From assembly GCA_024663395.1 (NCBI GenBank), contig JANFAH010000020.1:124001-188000 (forward strand): a stretch of 64,000 bases of DNA, read 5' to 3'. The position numbers were made by a program, and so were the translations under genes. Of the stretch, positions 32,808-44,287 are shown piece after piece (positions within the stretch are counted from its first letter, which is position 1; the number at the start of each line of letters is the position of its first letter). The stretch comes from Pisolithus tinctorius (taxonomy: Eukaryota; Basidiomycota; Agaricomycetes; Boletales; Pisolithaceae). Under the pieces are notes generated by a model. The model saw only the letters and a list, made by a program, of their open reading frames with translations, was not told the origin of the DNA and did no database searches.

Positions 32808-34542
32808 CTAAGCAATGAACGAACCTTTCGCGACTTCTAGTACATCGTAGAATGCGCGGGACGTGTCCAAACTCGTGAACGTGAGCGAAAACAGGCCGCC
32901 ATACCCTCTAATTTTGTGGTCTAGTTTGCCAGTAGGCAGATGCCGACGACAGATTTGGTAGTTCCCCGGAGTTATGTACTTGGGATACCACACTTGCTTG
33001 ATAACCGCGCCTTTACCTTCGGATGCTCCGTCCTCAATAGAGTGCACGCAGAGGAACTCACAGATGTACCCGGTATTTGCGTTTATAATGTGCGTGCGTT
33101 CGAAGGAGTCGCACGAGTTCCGTTCCGTTATGGTTGCAGCGGGGGTAAAGTAGGTGTCCTCAAAAGTCGACACCAGGTGCACCTTGAGCATAGCACGGCG
33201 CCTCATGCGAGGATCGATTATCAGGCTGCGAGAATATGAGCTGTTGAGCCAGATATCAAGATGGACTATTGGGCGAGAACTACTCACCTCCCGCCAAGCA
33301 CGGTTGCATATCCGTCCAAATACTTCGATAGGCTAGTGACGCTTATATCAGTGTAAGGCAAGACGCCTACATTGGCGAACGTCCCGACGGTCTCATCGAT
33401 GACAACCAAGAAATCGTATTTGTCTGCCAAGGCGCCTAGTCGCGGGATATTCACGGTAAATAGTAGAGGTTTCGATGAACATTCCGTGTAGAGAGCAAGT
33501 ATGGGAGGCACAGAAGCATTCTCGGTTCCCTTTCTCGCGAGCATAGCATCTACTAGGTCATCAATGTCACAATCACGTCCGTGTCCGTAGAATATGGCAC
33601 TTTTCTCGACAATTTTGTGTCTGTGTACAGAAAGCTGAGTCAAATAGTTATTATGGCACCGTCCACGACACCTCATACACAAGGACGTGCTTACCCAAAT
33701 ACAACGATTTTCCCAAAAGGGCACATTCCACAATGCTGGCATTCCGCATGGGAAAAGGAATACATCATCCTTAGAAATGTTTGTCCGCGTACTGGCAGGC
33801 GATTCATCACGGACGAGAAAGTTAGCTATTTGTTGACGGAGTGCATCTTTCACGTCCGCTCCTGTCGCTAATGGAATTTGTGACACGTCCAAGGATTTCG
33901 GGGTCAAATCTGTCTTCCCGCATACATGAAAAAATTCCGAGATTTCTACCTCTGGAATTCCAGGGATCCCAAGGATAGATAGACAGTGTTCTGCATATCG
34001 CGACGAAGTTCAGAGGCTGCAGTGTTCCCAGAACTTTCTTGCGGCTTCATAGGTGTCGGCATGAAAGAACAGAACGAAGAGTTCGGCAGATGGCGAAGGT
34101 ACTGATTCTGATACTACGGGGAGACCTAGTGTCTCCTGTGAAGTTAAGAGGGGATCTCCCATAGGGTCGATGGCATGGTGAACGATTCGGAGGTCAGATG
34201 GCTTGATTGTGAATAAATGCCTCCCAATGCTCAGCAATGTGTTGGGTTGGGCACAAAAGGCAACGTTCACCGGAAATACCAATCCTCTCTTGGCGTGTGT
34301 GCGAGCTGCACAGATTCAAAATCTAGTGTCAGATATAGCTGTGAGCGCGTGGGAGCATCAATACCCTTTGAATGCTTCAATCGATGAAAAAAACTGAGGG
34401 TAAACCGTCGCCATTGCGCCAACAATGGCCTAAGGTACCCTAGATTGTCTGACCAAGTTGGCAGCGAAACTGTAATGGCACGCAGAGCAGTTCGGAGAGG
34501 CCATCCCAGCGGGTCATTACCAATTGGAACGAGAGCAGCCAT
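32808..34542 (-). pseudogene. cystathionine gamma-synthase-like PLP enzyme relic (copy 1)
   Basis: Fungal STR2/met-7-type enzymes use PLP to make cystathionine from an activated homoserine and cysteine. On the minus strand this copy runs from PLGWPLRTALRAITVSLPTW (family N-terminus, near 34,500) through DDVFLFPCGMPALWNV and AIFYGHGRDCDIDDLVDAML to VVIDETVGTFANV and the PLP-lysine motif SLSKYLDGYATVLGG near 33,290-33,330, then TRRAMLK and FTSLDTSRAFYDVLEVAKG. It shifts frame several times, and the true C-terminus is missing: it runs from EVAKG into unrelated sequence at a junction shared with copy 2. Most complete of three copies but not functional as read. Confidence 0.78.
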
Positions 34543-35286
34543 GACAGCAACGGTGATACCTCCGCAAGAAAACTATAGTGGTGAGGCTGTTATGAGCGTC
34601 CAGTGGCTATCAGGATCAGTCGGTGAATGGCGACGGAAGCATCGGATCAAGAGGGGACAACGAAGGTGCCAGGTCACGACGAGGACGAAGGAAGAGGTGC
34701 CGGATCACGACGGAGCGATGGGGGTAGTAGCCTATATTGATGGATCGCGAGAGGACGACTCATGCTCCATGAGAGATGTGGCCGACTACAACATGACAGT
34801 GACTTCGGTAAAGTATCATCATCTCGACGCACGTACAAGTTATCTCGGCATGTAGTCCCGGGCAGACTTATGGCGGCCACGACTGGCTTTCTCAGAAGTC
34901 TCTCGCACGATCTCTTCAACATGGCTTGGATAGTTGCCGCACGACGAACATTTGGTGCACATGAATCGTAGCTTGTTTTTCATGGAGTTTCGAAGATCCG
35001 GGACAGAGAAGAGACATAGTATACAAGGAAGACAACGCACAGCACACAAGTGTGGTGTGCAATATGCCGTGTGTGCGTGCGTGTATTAGTAACTACCTCG
35101 CGTGCTTAGTCAACAACGCGGCTGCCTGCCGAGTCCAAAGGAAACACAGAACAGACATGAAAATGAAAATGAAAACAAGACACCTCAGCCTCTTTCCCCT
35201 TCCTCAAATATCCCAACAAAACAACTTTTCGTAGGGAAAATTCTCCCTTTCCCTACGTTGGAGACGAGTGCCCTGTGAGCGGGTTC
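34543..35286. other. region without recognised gene
   Basis: Contains an Arg/Asp/Glu-rich plus-strand frame (34445-34855) with no family match and an A-rich AAAATGAAAATGAAAAC run near 35,160. No support for a gene. Confidence 0.4.
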
Positions 35287-35688
35287 TCAGATGTTTGAAG
35301 TATTTCTAGATAGCGAGTTAGGGGAGAAAATGGGGAGGGGATCGTACTGACCCAAGTTGCGAATATCACGATAGGATCGGCTCTCCCAAGCGGCACGAAG
35401 CATATCAACCAACTCGGGTTTACTGGTCAACAGCGTGAACGCTGGGAGGAATGAATCGTACTTGATGTCCAGGCTTCCACCAGACAACTGTACAATCACT
35501 TGAAGGAGTAAAATACAGTACGGAAAATCCAGAGGCAAATCTGCATTCAGATTCAGAAGAGTTGGAATGAGTGAGTTCACTTGTCTGTCAAGCGCATCAT
35601 GAGTGGCATCGTCAAGAATGTTGCGCATTGAGAGAGACATGATGGTCTGAAAGTCCAAGCGGCGATGGAATAGGGGGTGAGTGCGCAC
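35287..35688 (-). CDS. hypothetical exon, unknown
   Basis: A 133-codon minus-strand frame. Helix-rich middle (SLSMRNILDDATHDALDRQ, DLPLDFPYCILLLQVIVQL) and a consensus donor GTCAGT after RDIRNLG near 35,355 suggest a real exon rather than chance. It lies just downstream of the WD40 relic on the same strand and could belong to it or to a separate lost gene. No family recognised. Confidence 0.3.
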   Translation of the reverse strand: MRTHPLFHRRLDFQTIMSLSMRNILDDATHDALDRQVNSLIPTLLNLNADLPLDFPYCILLLQVIVQLSGGSLDIKYDSFLPAFTLLTSKPELVDMLRAAWESRSYRDIRNLGQYDPLPIFSPNSLSRNTSNI

Positions 35689-35704
35689 CCTGATGACTTA
35701 TATA

Positions 35705-36220
35705 CTGATTGCAAGTATTACACCTTCCGCACGGATGACAGATATTCCCTATTTCCGAGGGGTGGCGGGTAATGCTCCTTCTACACGGATGTGATCTGTT
35801 GGTATTTTCAGGAGGTGTCTGTGCGGGTAATCGGAAACCGCGATCACGCGAGGCGGTAGCAAATCAATTGCCATCAGGGGAGAATCTGACACCGACAACG
35901 TGAGGGTGTGGAAGGGGAGGGAAGAGTCGTTTGCTGGAAGCGGTGCCGAATATTTGGGCGCTGTTGGAGTCCACAAAGGCGGTTTTAGTGCAGTCGTTCG
36001 TGATATCAACCCCCAATATCGAGCTGCTGCGTTCTGCGAACTCACGCACTTTCTGGTGAGTAACCGAGTTCCAGAGCTCGAGTCTCCAGTTACCATCCAC
36101 CGGTCGCCTTGGAAGACGACAATGGAACAGACGTAGCCATGCTTGGCTTGGATGGTTGGACCCTGTCGCTGTCCGCCTATAATGTTCGGCATCGGCGAAT
36201 TTCACCCTCCTCATTTTCCC
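35705..36220 (-). pseudogene. WD40-repeat protein relic
   Basis: About two WD40 blades on the minus strand: YVCSIVVFQGDRWMVTGDSS, LELWNSVTHQKVREF, SILGVDITNDCTKTAFVDS and HPHVVGVRFSPDGN, then FATASRDRGFR. The pieces alternate between two frames and a stop follows SPDGN, so it is broken. WD40 arrays are the usual sensor end of fungal NLR-type proteins, but also of countless others; no NACHT or HET part is attached here. Confidence 0.6.
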
Positions 36221-36439
36221 CTACGGCCTGACATTCACCCCCAAAGGTGGCGACGACTACATTACTCCAAGTTACTATTTCAGTCCGTTTCGCACCTTCA
36301 GCGAGCTGTCAATAGGGCCGCCTCAGCTTCTCTGACCGCTGGTACGCACCCATCATTGTCGCTGGCAAGCTCGCCAACACAGCTCGTCCTAGAGTTTAGA
36401 GGGGAGAAGAACGATGCCATCGTAGACTTGGAAGCGGAG

Positions 36440-37786
36440 CATTACCATTTTGGTAACAGTCCCTGAGCCTTATCAGGCACCTCCACAAGTTGCGGCGTTT
36501 TCAAGTTTGCGGAAGTCACGCATAGAAGGGTTGGCGGAAACGTGTCGAAGGAAGTCGGGGTGATGTATCTGTATCGGCATATCTACCTATAATCATCCAA
36601 TCCCAGAGGTAGGACATGATACAGCGGACTGGTGATATCGCCACCGACGAACGTCTCGTCTATCGATGCCCGGGCGCTTGGGCACCTTGCAGTCCGATAC
36701 TGGCCCCTAGTGTCTACACGTTACAAAGATATCTCAATGAAATACTAAACGTCAGGTGAGTGGACACGTTCTGGCGGGGTACAAGTGGATTTTCAGATAG
36801 CTGACCCTGAATTCAGTACATGCACCGACAGCGCAATGCTTATTTCCTGTCCTTGCATTCGGCGGACAGAATATCCTGTGATATTCGATATCACACCGAT
36901 CGTGGTAGGTCTGCCCCTCACTGAAAATGCATTTAATGCGTGAACGCGTGTAGGGTTGAGCTCATCGTTTGAGACAAGTCATATACAAGTCGCAGACTCT
37001 GGAACCCTCAATATTGTGATCATTTGGGAAGGGCGCCAATCAATTGTCTCCAGCACGCAAAGACAGTCCACCCTTTTACCGTTCTTCAAGCTTCACGTGG
37101 AGGTGGCATTCTAGCGCTGTTTAAAAGTGCGCATTATTATGGGATGTCAGGGGACCTGCTCCAAGTTCCGGGCATTTAGCATGGCCTTTGTATGCAGCAG
37201 CACTGAGGCTACACCGCACTTTTCCTTGCATTGGACCATCTGTACCATGTATCCGTGCATAAAAAACTGTGGCGCTCTTCTACTCTCTAATCGCTAGTTA
37301 TATGGTCAGCACATCCATCTATGTGTTGAAGATAGCAATAGACATTCTTTGCGTCAACAATGATCACCTGCATAGTTCATCTGCCTTTACAGGTGTGGTG
37401 GTAGATGGTTGGGTCAGCCTTCCTACATACATACCATAACTGCAACTGCAGGGGGGATGGCCGTAATGTGCTATTAACGGAGGCCCTGGAAGGTCTTCTT
37501 GCCTCATGTTCTTGATAAGCTCTCGTAGACCGAATAACGCACAAAAAACATGTACCAGTCGAAAATGCCTGTTCCACGTGTCTGCCGAATATATAAGTTG
37601 CCCCGAAAAACACCTGTGTCCCTCCCTTAAGACCCGCAACTAGCAACCACCATCAATCTTGTGATTGCCATTCGTCCTACACTCAAAGCTCACCACGTGA
37701 AAGAATACTCTGCGGGATTGGACACCTAATAAAGTATGTATGATTCCTTGTTGACGCGTTGAACCTTGCATTAACTTCTGAGGAAG
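36440..37786 (+). repeat. HET upstream block, copy A
   Basis: Roughly 1.3 kb repeated in front of all four HET genes (other copies about 43,000-44,287, 51,845-53,336 and 62,113-63,504). Marks seen in all: CGATATCGCCACCGACGAAC-like string, GTGAGTGGACA(C/T)GTTCTGGCGGG, GCAGACTCTGGAACCCTCAATA, GGTGTGGTGGTAGA, CACGTGT before the TATA box, and GAAAGAATAC shortly before the start. It carries open pieces such as YLDEILTSGEWTCSGGVQVD and EVADSGTLNIVI in some copies, which I do not recognise. It includes the promoter. Confidence 0.75.
37575..37597 (+). promoter_or_regulatory. CACGTG + TATA promoter of HET copy A
   Basis: CACGTG at 37575-37580 and TATATAAG at 37590-37597, 190 bases before the ATG at 37787. 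The same pair is at the same distance before the other copies. Confidence 0.55.
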
Positions 37787-39480
37787 ATGAAGTTGCTAGA
37801 TGTGAAAGCTGTTCTCGTCCGGGAAAGGGACATCCAAAAGACTGATCCCAATCGTGAAATCCTGAAGGAACTTGATGACAAAGATACTCGTTATGCTATA
37901 CTGTCGCATCGCTGGGGTGCCGAAGTCAATTACGAAGAGATGACTGGGCTGATGAAGATGGGAAAGAACAGAGGGAAGAGGTCAGAGAGCGCTACGGCTA
38001 CCAAAAGATCATCAAGAGCTGTGAGCAAGCTATGAAGGACGGCTACGAATGGTTGTGGATAGATACCTGCTGCATCGACAAGCGGAGCAGTACAGAACTA
38101 TCGGAGGCAATCAATTCGATGTATCGGTGGTACCGAAATGCACAGGTGTGCTATGCGTACCTTAACGACGTTGACGAGGAGGTCTTCCCTGTCGAGCGAA
38201 ATTACAGCAAGTTCAAGTCTAATGGCTGTCCGGAGTGGTTTGTGCGAGGCTGGACGCTACAAGAACTCATTGCCCCAAAGCAACTCGAGTTCTTCAACAT
38301 GGCCTGGGTGTCGATTGGCAATAAACGACGCCTTGCGCTCGCGTTGAAGGACATCACGAAAATTCCACCCGAAGTTGTGAGGGATGGCCTAGCTGCGAAG
38401 CGTCCCTGCATCGCACAAATCATGTCCTGGGCCGCCGACCGGAAGACGACACGCGTGGAAGATCGGGCGTATTCGCTGATGGGGCTGTTTGGAGTGAACA
38501 TGCCCATGCTGTATGGAGAGGGCGAAAAGGCATTCCAGAGGCTACAACTGGAAATCATCCGCACATCCAGCGATCACAGCGTATTTGCATGGGGTTCACA
38601 GAACCCCCGGACAGGCAGTGTCCTGGCGGACGACCCGAGCGACTTTCGGGGTTGTGGCGACATGAAGAGCTTAGAACACAAAGAATTTGTCGACCGCCTA
38701 GCGAGGTATATTTCCTCCAACGAACGCGCTAATGCTTGGTTCAGTTCCCGTAAGGGGCTCGGGCAGTACAAGTTCCTGCCCAGCCCGATATACGTGTGGA
38801 GAGGTGAACGGTTGGGACGGCGTGCCCGATCGCTCAGCCAGCCACTCCGCACATTCTCAGTCAGTAATGCGGGGATCCAAATGTTTTTGCCCGTCATCCC
38901 CTATCCCAACTCTCCGTCTCATTTGAGGGCTCTATTGGCATGTAGACTCCCTAATGAGCCTCTGGCTACCATCGATTTGGTATTCTCTGGGTCCAGCTTC
39001 GAGAGGACCTTGAGCACTACGGACGGTCCCACGGCACTTCCAGAGTTCAAAACACTGTATCTTACTTATAATCAAGACGCGAACGAGACACGCCGCGAGT
39101 TTACTCTCGACGACGAGCATGCCTCATACTATGGATTCACCCGCCGCGGCACCTTCCCGCGCAAGTTCCCAGGCGATACGGTCACGCTCTCATCCCTCAC
39201 AGACGACCTCATTGTCATAGTCTATGCCAACGACGATGTCAAATCTCGCTTTGCAGTTGGTCTCGGATACTACCTCCACCAAGGATGGGTGCATGTGGTC
39301 TGTGACGACCAAGAGGCGGACTGGACAGCCTTTGCTAAGAATGCACATGCTCGAATGTGGAAGGCACGTGCAAAACATGCTCAGAGTATGCCCAAACGTT
39401 TAGACGACCCCAATCCCAACCACGAAGACCACTTCATAAAACATGCCCACCTTCCCGATCAATCTGGGGTGCGAGGGTAG
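37787..39480 (+). pseudogene. HET-domain (heterokaryon incompatibility) gene, copy A, two frameshifts
   Basis: HET proteins trigger cell death when genetically different hyphae fuse. Begins MKLLDVKAVL; HET motifs are YAILSHRWG, WLWIDTCCIDK, INSMYRWYRNAQVCYAYL and FVRGWTLQELIAP, followed by the DUF8212-type part (DRAYSLMGLFGVNMPML, GEKAFQRLQLEI) and a C-terminal domain. A one-base loss in the G run near 37,960 (GATGGGAAAG versus GATGGGGGAAG in copy D) ends the first frame at 38,035; the second frame (38,032-39,480) holds most of the HET domain. A lost C near 39,450 ends it early. A 482-aa product starting at 38,032 would lack YAILSHRWG. Confidence 0.88.
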
Positions 39481-42205
39481 TCTGGGGTGATTGGGAAATG
39501 GACAATTTCAAGGTTATGGTCGATGTCGAGCAATGTCCTGGTTGCTGTGATGGGCCATGTACATGGACAACTGCACGTGTTAGTACTTTCTCCCCCATGA
39601 GCATATGGCGCTAACCATTTGCATTACCATAGAAATCTTGGCGTGGCCTTGATACACCGGGGCTTATGCTCATGAATCACCAACCATATGAGTGCAGGCT
39701 GGACGGGTGGCCTGCACAGCTTGATGAATGTTCTGGTCAACGGATTGCAGTAAGTCATGCATGCATACTCATATTCGTGTCGAGCCTGATATATGTGATC
39801 AGCTGGGCGATTATGGTGACTATTCCGATGGTAATTTCAAATGCACTGGCAATATCTTTGAGGATACGCGGACCCCTGGCGTTGATCCCGTGAGCTCAGA
39901 TTGCGCCGTGGTTTCACGCGTAGCTGGTAACGAGCAGAAACGGGATGGTCCTGTTGTGATACCTCGCGGCCGGATCAGTTACCTTGCGCTGCATCAACCA
40001 AAGGGCCTCTCACTTCCCACCAACAAATGTATCATGTTACTTCTGAAAACCTTGTCTACCCGTGCTGCAGGCAAACATTTGGTGATAACGGTCATACAGT
40101 GCTCTGATTTCTATAGAGCTGACTCTCATGGAAAACGAATGGATCCAAGGGATGGTGAGTTTTCCACAATGATAGTATGCTGCTCATTTTTGACCCTGAG
40201 TATCAGACAGTGGGAACCACCTCACAGAGCCGCGGATTTTGACTTCACTATATACCATCGCAAGTCCGCAAGTTTGGCAAAGAAAACCGCCTTTTGCACA
40301 GAGAAGGGAACGATTCCAAAGTATTCGGTATGCCTGTGGGACGACTATGTGTGCTGTTACTGATGCTGTGTAGGGAGCACTTTTACGCCCTCGTGAATAT
40401 GGTACCCTCTTTTATCATGCTTGGGGTTTGTCTATGCTAATCCTACTATCTTCAGGATCAATTTAGAGGACCCGAAGCCCGTCACAAACCTGTGGTGTGT
40501 TGGGCAATTATATGAAACGCACAAACCATTCACTTATGATGGCAACAGGACAGACAGAAGACTGATAGAGCGATCAAAATTTTCTCAGACATGTTTGGTC
40601 TCCGGCATCTGAGTAATTACGTGCGTACTCATCTTTTCATTGCTTCGTCCCACGCATACCCATCGTTGAACGAAGGTCGGCGAAATAACATTCTTCGAAA
40701 GGCTCCCCCGGATGATGGCAACTAATACACGCGGTGAGGTTTCTGTAGGCAATGTGGAAGGTTGGCCTGTCACACTATGCATTTTTGCCTGCAAACTTAC
40801 ATTACCGCTTTGGCACATGGTGTACTAGCTGCCCTGGACTTGCGCCTTGCATCTGTGCTACTTTTTTTGGCCGAGCTGTGCCGAGCTCCTTTTGTAACGC
40901 GTTTATCACCTGATGAACAGCAGAAAGTGGCGCGCGAGTTGGAGTCCATCTCACAAACTCTGAGTGTTGGCGTAGGTGTTTCTATCGGTCAAAATCAGTA
41001 GGCGCTAATTCTAATCACAAAAAGCTACTCAAACCCATAGGGGATACCTTCATGTACGGACACCTGGTACGTGCACGCTCGTGAGTACTTTCATTATTTC
41101 CTTTTTCCACCCGTCAATGCTTCCCGGCTCCAGAGGGACAGGTCCATCTAGTGGCATTGAATATGATAGGTCGGCATTATATCTAAGAAGTTTCAGCAGT
41201 CCACGCCTTGAACGCTATATGTAGGCATTTCAACACTCCTTCCATGGTACAAGAAGTAGAGGTGCTCCAAGCAAAACTTAGTACAACAGAAGATGAAGAC
41301 GAACAGCGAGCCCTGGAGGAAGACGTCACTGGAAAGGCAAGCACAGCATCAACTTGTTATCTTCCGACACTGATGGTCCATTCATTAATAGATCTTGTGG
41401 CTCTGTTGGTGTGGGATCCGCGCAGAACTGGACGAACTATTACCAAAGGCATGCCAACTCTCTCGACTCCATAGATGTCATCTCACATAGTTCAGATTGT
41501 GGATTTCATTCGGGGAATAGGAAAGTCGCTGGTAAGTGGTGTCACACGCTCGGATGTGGCAACGTCACCGCCGTCAGCAGGCACTACAGTACATTGGCGG
41601 GGATATAAGTTCATTTACTGGCTCAGATCCAGGTGACGATCACGCCCACTTGCAGCGGTAGGCGACATCATTTGGCGGATCGCACGATACGAGTCGCTGA
41701 ATATATATTGTTGTAGGATCATGTTCGATGCAGGAGCGGGCACGTCGAAACATCAGTTGTTTGCTTGCCGCTTGGGCTGCAGAGCAGGCGAAGTGGTCAG
41801 ATACAACTATCTCCAAGGACATCACCAACACCAACACGCAAGGTCCGAGTACAAGTTCTCAATCACCCTCCACATCGGTGGTTTAACTAACATGGATTTT
41901 GGCAAGTATGTCCTTAACCTTCATCCGGACACATTCACATCATCGACGACGATGGTGAAGTTCATTGGAATGCTGTAAGCATGTAGTTGACATGTACCAG
42001 GTGTTTCCTGTCTCAGCTTGTATGTATCCTTTGTATATGCACCTGCAGAACAAATGCGCGTTAAGAATGAGGTGTCTACTGTATCAACGAGCCTACCCGC
42101 TTGGTTGGGTACACTTTATCAGGCTTGAAGTGATTGCACGCGCACTGGTTCGCCTTGGCGATTTTGTGCTGGCCATAATACAGGTACAGTATCTCTGGCA
42201 TTAGA
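39481..42205 (+). repeat. HET downstream block, copy A
   Basis: About 2.7 kb repeated behind the first three HET genes (also 46,059-48,880 and 55,161-58,060). It probably holds the remaining exons of the HET gene: a GTTAGTACTTTCTCCC donor right after CTWTTAR, acceptor near 39,632, then pieces such as LGDYGDYSDGNFKCTGNIF, QPKGLSLPTNKC, HLVITVIQCS, TEDEDEQRALEEDVTGKA and GDIIWRIARYESLN, FDAGAGTSKHQL, ending in a Ser/Thr-rich tail. Splice sites were not all resolved, and stops and indels differ among copies. Domain identity unknown. Confidence 0.6.
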
Positions 42206-42990
42206 TGAGTGTACCGTAGGTAGATATGCCGATACATCACCACATCTTCCTCGACACGTTTCCGCCAACCCCTTCTATGCGTGACTTCCGCAGATTTGAA
42301 AACGACGGAACTTCCGGAGTCGTATAATTAGGCTCAGGGGTTATTACAGAAATGGTAATCATCCACTTCCAAATCTTCCTGATCTTGAAGAACACGTGAC
42401 TTTGTAGTATCGATCCTTCCATCCACGCTCTCGGCGACTTCCCGGGCTACCGAAGCATCAATGGCATCCTGAGCCAGTTGCGTGGACAGCTGCTCTCGAG
42501 GAGGGCATACGAGGCGAACTGAACCCGTCCAGGGACGAGAACGATCCCGGGCAACTTGCTAGATCACATTATTCATTAGTGGTAAAATCGAAGATGTCAG
42601 ACGATATGTCTTCAGCAGCAAGGACATCCTTAGTTCTGGCATGTTGTGACATAACCACGGCCCTTTCAAGAGATGGTCTCCATTATGCGTTCCCTGTATA
42701 CCATGTGGTGATTTCCCCGCGTTGTCGGTATTTTCCCAGATACTATACTCGTCGGTTAGACGTCGAGGCTGATTGTTGCACCGTTTGTTCTTCTCGTGCC
42801 CACAACAGGTTTGGCCATGTCGGACAGCCTCGTCTTGAATGCAAGTACACTAGAACCTACAGGGAGGATTGTGACCCCTCAGTCAGCTTGGATGCATGGA
42901 GACGCCATTTTGATGTGAACGTATTCGCGCGCTCGTAAGCACGTTGAAAGTTGTTCTGCCAGACTTTCGGGGTGTCCTTACAAGTACCGG
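42206..42990 (-). repeat. inverted remnant of the inter-HET segment
   Basis: Reads as the reverse complement of two blocks that are in direct orientation elsewhere: 42,210-42,410 matches 51,845-52,045 inverted (AGATATGCCGATACATCAC versus GTGATGTATCGGCATATCT), and 42,430-42,990 matches 48,850-49,420 inverted (for example CGGGATCGTTCTCGTCCCTCG). The adenylation/P450/PLP-enzyme set that separates these blocks in the next interval is absent. Confidence 0.75.
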
Positions 42991-44287
42991 AGCAACGACT
43001 TGCAGCTCGCTGCCCTACTAGGATGTGATACAGCAGACTGGCGATATCGCCACCGACGAACATCTCATCTATCGATCGATGCACATATCAGCCCGGGCAC
43101 TTGGGCACCTCACAGTTCGGTGCTGGCGCCTAGCGTCTACATGTTACAAAGATATCTCGATGAAATACTAACGTCAGGTGAGTGGACATGTTCTGGCGGG
43201 GTACAAGTGGATTTTCGAATAGCTGACCCTGAATTCAGCACGTGCACCGATAGCGCAATGCTTTTTCCTGTTCTTGCATTCGGCGGACAGAACGTCCTGT
43301 GATCTTCGATATCACATCGATCGTGGTGGGTCTGCCCCCTCACTGCATATGTATTTAATGTATGAACGTGTGTAGGGTTGGGTTCATCGTTCCAGTTTCT
43401 GTAATATGGAATCCGTGGCTCGTGCATTGATGGAAGATGGATGCTCCCGTGCCCGACTCATGCGAGTAGAGAAGATCACGCTTCTGATGTTTGAGATAAG
43501 CCATATGGAAGTCGCAGACTCTGGAACCCTCAATATTGTGATTGTTTGGGAAGGGTGCCAATCAATTGTCTCCAGCACGCAAAGACAGCCCACTCCTTTA
43601 CTGTTCTTCAAGCTTCACATGAAGGTGGCCTTCCAGCGCTGTTTAAAAGTACGCATTATTTTGGAATGCCGGGGACCTGCTCCAAATTCCAGCGATTTGA
43701 GATGGCCAATGTATGCAGCAACTTTGAGGCCACACCGCATTTTTCTTTGCAACGGACCATCTGTACCATGTATCCGTGCAAAAGACAAACTCTGGCACTC
43801 CCCGATACGGTCAGCACATCTACTGAAGATAGTAATAGACATTCTTTGCGTCAACAATGATTGTCTACATGATTCATCGACATCTGCCTTTACGGGTGTG
43901 GTGGTAGATGGTTGGGTCCGCCTTGCTACATACATACCATAACTGCAACTGCAGAGGGAAGTGACCGTAATGAACTAATAACGGAGACCCTGGAAGGTCT
44001 TCTTGCCTCATGTTCTTGATAAGCTCTCGCAGACTGAATAATGAACAAATAATATGTACCAGTCGAAAATGCCTGTTCCACGTGTCTGCCGAATATATCA
44101 GTCACCTCGAAAAACACCTGTGTCCCTCCCTCAACACCTACGACCAGCAACCCATCAGTCTTGTGTGTGCCTTTCGTCCTACACTCGAAGCTCACCACGT
44201 GAAAGAATACTCTGCGGGATTGGACACCTAACAAAGTATGTGTGGTTCCTTGCTGAAAGTTGAACCTTGCGTTGACTTCTGAGGAAG
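42991..44287 (+). repeat. HET upstream block, copy B
   Basis: Second copy of the block that precedes the HET genes. In this copy a 178-codon frame (43,406-43,942, MESVARALMEDGCSRARL start) is open across the EVADSGTLNIVIVWEG segment; unknown family. Confidence 0.7.
44078..44101 (+). promoter_or_regulatory. CACGTG + altered TATA of HET copy B
   Basis: CACGTG is kept near 44,079, but the TATA box reads TATATCAG (44,094-44,101) instead of TATATAAG, 187 bases before the ATG at 44,288. Likely weaker. Confidence 0.5.

Noticed and set aside
32808..34542. First thought to be an aminotransferase or serine palmitoyltransferase
   Set aside because: SLPTW at the start, VIDETVGTFANV and SLSKYLDGYATVLGG fit the fungal STR2-type cystathionine gamma-synthase family better.
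38202..38564. Minus-strand ORFs inside each HET copy
   Set aside because: They recur only because the HET exons are duplicated; no independent motifs.
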